Assembly (NCBI GenBank): GCA_009922615.1
Contig: RFVF01000050.1
Span: 1 to 35,504 of the forward strand
Direction: 5' to 3'
DNA length: 35,504 nt
Source: Pseudomonadota bacterium
Lineage (GTDB): Bacteria > Verrucomicrobiota > Verrucomicrobiia > Limisphaerales > SXTU01
The position numbers were made by a program, and so were the translations under genes. Position 1 is the first letter of the stretch; every line of letters starts with the position of its first letter. Shown one piece after another: positions 31,348 through 35,504 of this stretch. The notes beneath the pieces are model-generated. The model was not told the origin of the DNA. It made no database searches and saw only the letters and a list, made by a program, of their open reading frames with translations.

Positions 31348-31785
31348 ATGTATCTCGATTCCTGCATCCTTGTAAAATTGCTGGTTGTCGAACCCGACAG
31401 CGAGTTTTTCATTGGCGCGCTGGAGGGGCGGCAGTTGGTTACTTCTCAACTGGCGCAGACCGAAATCTTCTCGGCGTTGCTCGCCCGAGAGCGCGCCGGG
31501 AAGATATCCGCCAAGGACCGCCGTCTGGCTTGGCAGGAGTTTGAAGCCCGGGTGGCAGCACATGAGATCAAACTAGAACCGCTGAACGCCCTCGTCCTCC
31601 GTAAAGCCCGGCATACATTGGAACGCTGCCATCCCGAGGTGCCATTGCGGACGTTAGATGCGATACACCTCGCGTCGGCGGACTTGGCACATATTTTCCC
31701 ACTGGCGACCACTGACTCGCGCCTGCGCGACGCCGCAACCCTGATGGGCTTCCCCGTTTTCCCGCCTGCGGAAGCAACCGGATAA
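31348..31785 (+). CDS. PIN-domain toxin, VapC-like
   Basis: The product is 145 aa from the ATG at 31348 (MYLDSCILVKLL). An alternative ATG at 31324 overlaps the antitoxin by 17 bp. The acidic residues of a PIN ribonuclease are all present: Asp4 (YLDSC), Glu39 (QTEIFSALL), Asp103 (TLDAIHLASA) and Asp122 (TTDSRL). PIN toxins cleave RNA, often tRNA or rRNA, when free of antitoxin. The gene ends 6 bp before the gyrA start, so gyrA is probably transcribed through it or from a promoter inside it. Confidence 0.85.
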   Translation: MYLDSCILVKLLVVEPDSEFFIGALEGRQLVTSQLAQTEIFSALLARERAGKISAKDRRLAWQEFEARVAAHEIKLEPLNALVLRKARHTLERCHPEVPLRTLDAIHLASADLAHIFPLATTDSRLRDAATLMGFPVFPPAEATG

Positions 31786-31791
31786 TTTTTC

Positions 31792-34431
31792 ATGCCCGAC
31801 GAAACTCCCCCCACTCCCCCACCCGCGCAGCCCACCGGCTCCGCCTACACGCAGGGCGAGAAAATCACCAAGATCAACGTCGCCGACGAGATCAAAAACT
31901 CGTTCCTCGACTACTCGATGTCCGTCATCATCTCGCGCGCGTTACCAGACGCGCGTGACGGTCTCAAGCCCTCGCAACGCCGCATCCTTTACGCGATGCA
32001 CGAGCTGTCGCTCTTCCCCGGGCGCAAGCACTACAAGTGCGCCAAGATCTGCGGCGACACCTCCGGCAATTACCACCCGCACGGCGAAGCTGTCATCTAC
32101 CCCACGCTCGTCCACATGGCCCAGCCCTGGGTCATGCGCGAGAAGCTCGTGGATGGCAAAGGCAACTTCGGCTCCGTCGAGGCCGACCCGCCCGCCGCGA
32201 TGCGTTACACCGAGGCCCGCCTCACGCACCTCGGTGCAGCGCTGATGCAGGACATGGACCGCGACACGGTGGACTTCGTCCCGAACTACGACGAGCGCAT
32301 GACGGAGCCGACCGTCTTCCCGGCGGCGTTCCCCAACCTCCTCGTCAACGGCGGCACCGGCATCGCCGTCGGCATGGCCACCAACATGCCACCGCATAAC
32401 CTCGGCGAGGTCATCGACGGCATCTGCGCGCAGATTGACGATCCAACGATCACCATCCCGGGCCTGATGAAATTCATCAAGGGCCCGGACTTCCCCACTG
32501 GCGGTTTCATCTGTGGCATCGAGGGCATCAAGAATTATTTCGAGACCGGCCGCGGCTCCATCAAACTGCGCGGCAAAATCGGCAGCGAAGAACTCAAGGG
32601 CAACCGCGAGCAGCTTGTCATCACGGAAATCCCCTTCAACGTGAACCGCGCGGCGCTCGAATCGAGCATCGCCGACCTCGTAAACCAAAAGGTCATCACG
32701 GACATCTCCGCGATGCGCAACGAGTCGGACGAGCACTGCCGCCTCGTCATCGAGCTGAAGCGCGACGCCCTGCCCAAGGTCGTCATCAACAATCTCTTTC
32801 AGCACACGCAGCTGGAGATTTCCTTCAGCGTCAACGCCCTCGCCATTGACCACGGCAAACCCAAGACGCTGAACCTCAAGCAGCTCATCGCCGCCTACAT
32901 TGACCATCGCCGCGAAGTCATCCTGCGCCGCACGCGCTTCGAGCTGCGGAAGGCCGAGGAGCGCGCCGAATTGCTCGAAGGCTACCTCGTCGCGCTCGCG
33001 AACCTTGATGAGTTCATCCACATCATCCGCAGCAGCGACAACAAGGAGGAGGCCCGCGTGAAGCTGCTCGCCTACGAGTGGACCCGCGAGCAAGTCGAGC
33101 GCTGGGGCATCCTCATCCGTCACGAAAGCCAGCTCACTGACGGCCGTTACTCCCTCGCCGAACGCCAAGTAGACGCGATCCTCGAACTTCGTCTCTACCA
33201 GCTCACGGGTTTGGAAATCGACAAAGTCGAGGCCGAATACAAGCAGCTCATCGAGCTGATCAAGGACCTCCTCGACATCCTCGCGAAGGAATCGCGTGTC
33301 ATGGCCATCATCAAGGCTGAGCTGAAAACCATCCGCGAAAAGCACGCCACACCGCGCCTCACGCAAATCGTCCCCGATGAAGGCGAGATCGCCATCGAGG
33401 ATCTCATCGCCAACGAAGGCGTCATCATCACTCTCACCCACGGCGGCCTCATCAAGCGCACCGCCGTCTCCGCCTACCGCGCGCAGCGCCGCGGTGGCAA
33501 GGGCGTCATCGGCATGACCACGCGCGAGGCCGACACGCCGGAGGAAAGCGACTTCATCGAGCACCTCTTCACCGCCAGCACGCACGACTACCTCATGTTC
33601 TTCACGAACACGGGCCGCGTGTATGTCGAACGCGTCCACGAAATCCCCGACATGGGCCGCGCCAGCAAGGGCCGCAGCATCGCGAACCTCCTCGAGCTTC
33701 AGGCCGAGGAAAAAGTCGCCGCCCTCATTCGCATCCAGTCCAAGCTCGACGCGAACAAGGAAGACATCACCTGGCAGCAGCCCGGTGAACTCTTCTTCGC
33801 CACGCAGCAGGGAACAGTGAAGAAAACTTCGCTCAACGAGTTCGGCAACGTCCGCAAAGGCGGCATCATTGCCATTGGCATTGACCCCGGCGACACGCTC
33901 ATCGAGGTGATGCTCACGCGCGGCAGCACCGGCGAGACCGATCCCGGCGATGACGTGGTCCTCATCACGCACAGTGGCATGAGCATCCGCTTCAGCGAGT
34001 CCGACGTGCGCAGCATGGGCCGCAGCGCCACCGGCGTGCGCGGCATCTCCCTGGAGGCGGGCGACACCCTCGTGGCCGCCGCCATCGTCGTGCCCGATGC
34101 CACCCTGCTTGTGGCCGGCGAGAACGGCATCGGCAAGCGCACCGACTTCGGCGAGTACCGCGTCCAGTCCCGGGGCGGCAAGGGCATCATCACCATGAAG
34201 ACCGGCGACAAGACCGGCGGCGTGGTGGGTGCGCTCACCGTCAAGGACACCGACGAGATCATGCTCATCACCAGCGGCGGCCAGATGGTCCGCATCCCCG
34301 TGCAGGGCGTGCGCGAAGCCGGCCGCAACACGATGGGCGTAAAACTCGTGGACCTGGACGCCAACGACAAACTCCAAGCCATCGCCCCCGTCATCAGCGA
34401 GGAACGCGGCGAAGAGCCTCCGGCGGCGTAA
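31792..34431 (+). CDS. gyrA: DNA gyrase subunit A
   Basis: The product is 879 aa. It is the breakage-reunion subunit of gyrase. The N-terminus has a Pro-rich leader before INVADEIKNSFLDYSMSVIISRALPDARDG. The active-site tyrosine is Tyr139 in AAMRYTEARLT. The GyrA-box AQRRGGKG starts the C-terminal DNA-wrapping beta-pinwheel and separates it from ParC. The quinolone-resistance region reads HPHGEAVIYPTLVHMAQPW. Aligned to E. coli, Ser83 is Ala100, Asp87 is Pro104 and Asp82 is Glu99. Most of the gene is well conserved. It starts 6 bp after the PIN toxin stop, with no Shine-Dalgarno sequence. Confidence 0.97.
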   Translation: MPDETPPTPPPAQPTGSAYTQGEKITKINVADEIKNSFLDYSMSVIISRALPDARDGLKPSQRRILYAMHELSLFPGRKHYKCAKICGDTSGNYHPHGEAVIYPTLVHMAQPWVMREKLVDGKGNFGSVEADPPAAMRYTEARLTHLGAALMQDMDRDTVDFVPNYDERMTEPTVFPAAFPNLLVNGGTGIAVGMATNMPPHNLGEVIDGICAQIDDPTITIPGLMKFIKGPDFPTGGFICGIEGIKNYFETGRGSIKLRGKIGSEELKGNREQLVITEIPFNVNRAALESSIADLVNQKVITDISAMRNESDEHCRLVIELKRDALPKVVINNLFQHTQLEISFSVNALAIDHGKPKTLNLKQLIAAYIDHRREVILRRTRFELRKAEERAELLEGYLVALANLDEFIHIIRSSDNKEEARVKLLAYEWTREQVERWGILIRHESQLTDGRYSLAERQVDAILELRLYQLTGLEIDKVEAEYKQLIELIKDLLDILAKESRVMAIIKAELKTIREKHATPRLTQIVPDEGEIAIEDLIANEGVIITLTHGGLIKRTAVSAYRAQRRGGKGVIGMTTREADTPEESDFIEHLFTASTHDYLMFFTNTGRVYVERVHEIPDMGRASKGRSIANLLELQAEEKVAALIRIQSKLDANKEDITWQQPGELFFATQQGTVKKTSLNEFGNVRKGGIIAIGIDPGDTLIEVMLTRGSTGETDPGDDVVLITHSGMSIRFSESDVRSMGRSATGVRGISLEAGDTLVAAAIVVPDATLLVAGENGIGKRTDFGEYRVQSRGGKGIITMKTGDKTGGVVGALTVKDTDEIMLITSGGQMVRIPVQGVREAGRNTMGVKLVDLDANDKLQAIAPVISEERGEEPPAA

Positions 34432-34481
34432 TACCTGTTAGTCCGCTTCACACGCTTTCTGTAACTCAAAACAAAAAGTAT

Positions 34482-34880
34482 ATGGCACAATACGCAATCG
34501 CATTCGACCTCGACACAAGAGCAATGGCCACTGCTGGCCTCACACGTGCAGACATCACTTCGGTCTATCAGACGGAGATTCCAGATGCGTTGACCGCATG
34601 TGGCTTCACTGCACATCCGCAGGGTTCGCTCTACCACACGGAGGCCGACGCTGATCCGATTACAGCGATCATGCGATTGCAGGGATCGCTCCGTGGTCAG
34701 GCTCCTCGGTTCTGCCGGTATGTTCGCCGCGTTCATGTTTTCCGCATGGAAGAGTGGAGCGACGTCACGCCGCTTATTTCAACCGCCGGTGCGCAAGCAG
34801 CACCGGCACCTGCTCCAGACGAGGAACTCGACGAGGCAGACTTTCTGGAGGACCAAAGAGACATCGTTCTGGGCCGATGA
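34482..34880 (+). CDS. VapD-family protein (Cas2-like endoribonuclease fold)
   Basis: The product is 132 aa. MAQYAIAFDLDTRAM opens with the ferredoxin-like strand and the acidic FDLD of VapD. It is followed by SVYQTEIPDALTACGFTAHPQGSLYHTE, then the helix ITAIMRLQGSLR and RYVRRVHVFRMEEWSDVTPLI, all matching the VapD pattern. VapD proteins are small toxin-like ribonucleases with a Cas2-like fold, found on plasmids, in phage regions and in gene cassettes. The tail is Ala/Pro-rich then acidic (APDEELDEADFLEDQ). Base composition is clearly lower in GC than gyrA, suggesting transfer. No antitoxin-like gene is adjacent. The stop is followed at once by an attC-like stretch. Confidence 0.75.
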   Translation: MAQYAIAFDLDTRAMATAGLTRADITSVYQTEIPDALTACGFTAHPQGSLYHTEADADPITAIMRLQGSLRGQAPRFCRYVRRVHVFRMEEWSDVTPLISTAGAQAAPAPAPDEELDEADFLEDQRDIVLGR

Positions 34881-34886
34881 CAACGC

Positions 34887-34980
34887 GGCTAACCATGCTC
34901 TGCTGCGAACCCGACATGGCGTCGCGGTTGGCAATCGTTGCGTCCCGAGTGCCGGCTCGCTGAACTTGGGTCTTTAGGCC
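34887..34980. other. Degenerate attC-like site after the VapD gene
   Basis: Six bases after the VapD stop the sequence reads GGCTAACC (34887-34894), one mismatch from the integron R'' core RYYYAAC. It ends TTTAGGCC (34973-34980), one base from the GTTRRRY-type R' core. Between them lies an imperfect hairpin (AACC and GAC at 34908-34915 against GTC and GGTT at 34921-34929). A second near-core (GTTAGTC, 34437-34443) precedes the VapD gene just after gyrA. Size (~94 bp) fits attC sites. The match is by eye and tentative. Confidence 0.4.
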
Positions 34981-35027
34981 ACTCCGCCCACTCGACATCC
35001 TGAACCACTCAATATACTAACTCCCAT

Positions 35028-35438
35028 ATGGAACGCTTTTGGAAAGCAGCACTTAGCGTAGCAGGCATTGGAGCTATCGGCCTCTTTGTCTTTTGGTCGC
35101 TATACAAACAGTGGCTTACTCTTCCCATTTTTCCCCAATTGTCGCAGGAGCAAGCGTTCCAGCTTCTCCGCAACTTTCTGTTTCTCACCTTCGGCTCAGC
35201 CGTCCTCGGCGTCGGAGCGTATCTCGTCACCTATCGAAGGAGTGGTGTTGAGGTCGGCGATGTCCCACGCCATACGCGCGATTTGAGGCTCCCGAATGGC
35301 TCTCGATTCACGGATGCGCAGTTTGATTCGTATCGGGGTGTCTGGGTTGCTCTCCAAGGTCTTCGCCAGGCCGGCGATGCACTTTGGAGCCAAGCATCAC
35401 AAGAGAACCTCGATGCCTTCGTTCTAGCAGCCTGTTAA
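35028..35438 (+). CDS. Small two-helix membrane protein, possibly truncated
   Basis: The product is 136 aa from the ATG at 35028 (MERFWKAALSVAGIGAIGLF). Two transmembrane helices are visible: about residues 8-25 (ALSVAGIGAIGLFVFWSL) and 51-68 (FLFLTFGSAVLGVGAYLV). A soluble helical part follows (DAQFDSYRGVWVALQGLRQAGDALWSQ) and stops abruptly at LDAFVLAAC. The abrupt end in the middle of a helix suggests loss of the natural C-terminus, but the right window edge is near. Function is unknown. Small membrane proteins of this kind are common in mobile cassettes. The remaining 66 bp to the edge hold nothing I recognise. Confidence 0.65.
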   Translation: MERFWKAALSVAGIGAIGLFVFWSLYKQWLTLPIFPQLSQEQAFQLLRNFLFLTFGSAVLGVGAYLVTYRRSGVEVGDVPRHTRDLRLPNGSRFTDAQFDSYRGVWVALQGLRQAGDALWSQASQENLDAFVLAAC

Positions 35439-35504
35439 AAATCGTTTCCTCCTGTAACGCGCGAACAATGCGGCGCGTCCATGGTGAGCATGGCACTGGG
35501 ACGA

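Noticed and set aside
31942-34377. 811-aa open frame on the minus strand opposite gyrA
   Set aside because: It is a shadow of gyrA caused by GC-rich third positions, with no conserved motif.

Overview
The window is about 35.5 kb of GC-rich bacterial chromosome. The gene mix suggests a free-living Verrucomicrobiota member (Pedosphaera/Limisphaerales-like): a Tat-exported Gfo/Idh/MocA oxidoreductase, a formylglycine-type sulfatase, secreted esterases, a PknB-like Ser/Thr kinase with a 'DWG' motif and a WD40-like C-terminus, and almost no Shine-Dalgarno sequences. This assignment rests on gene content and recognised sequence style. No rRNA is present to confirm it.

Layout. (1) 1-3.7 kb: a minus-strand lemA plus TPM-domain membrane pair (TPM partial at the left edge), a secreted esterase, and a Tat-signal oxidoreductase. 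(2) 3.8-5.1 kb: an exported YHS-truncated-haemoglobin fusion, divergent from an NsrR-type Rrf2 regulator, with a good match to the NsrR operator between them. This looks like a compact nitric-oxide response locus. (3) 5.2-9.4 kb: translation genes aspS, rpmE and prfA, then a HAD hydrolase. (4) 9.4-15.1 kb: minus-strand uvrA overlapping a long exported TPR protein by 4 bp. uvrA carries an in-frame 7-bp tandem repeat. (5) 15.2-20.4 kb: a sugar-nucleotidyltransferase, a secreted alpha/beta hydrolase and the kinase. (6) 20.6-24.6 kb: a DUF116-polyprenyl synthase fusion, a palindromic REP-like element, panC, and an RMD1/DUF155-like tail-anchored protein. (7) 24.6-28.2 kb: an SGNH-like secreted protein, a sulfatase broken by an internal frameshifting deletion, and a TrmN6-like methyltransferase. 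(8) 28.4-34.4 kb: gyrB and gyrA, separated by a Phd/PIN toxin-antitoxin pair with its own palindromic operator candidate. (9) 34.4-35.5 kb: AT-richer accessory DNA holding a VapD-family gene, a degenerate attC-like stretch and a small two-helix membrane protein. It resembles integron gene cassettes.

The best candidates for new biology are the DUF116-polyprenyl synthase fusion, the periplasmic YHS-haemoglobin with its NsrR circuit, the toxin-antitoxin module between the two gyrase genes, and the possible cassette array starting after gyrA. No stretch over 300 bp lacks a gene. No tRNA, rRNA, CRISPR array or complete insertion sequence was seen.
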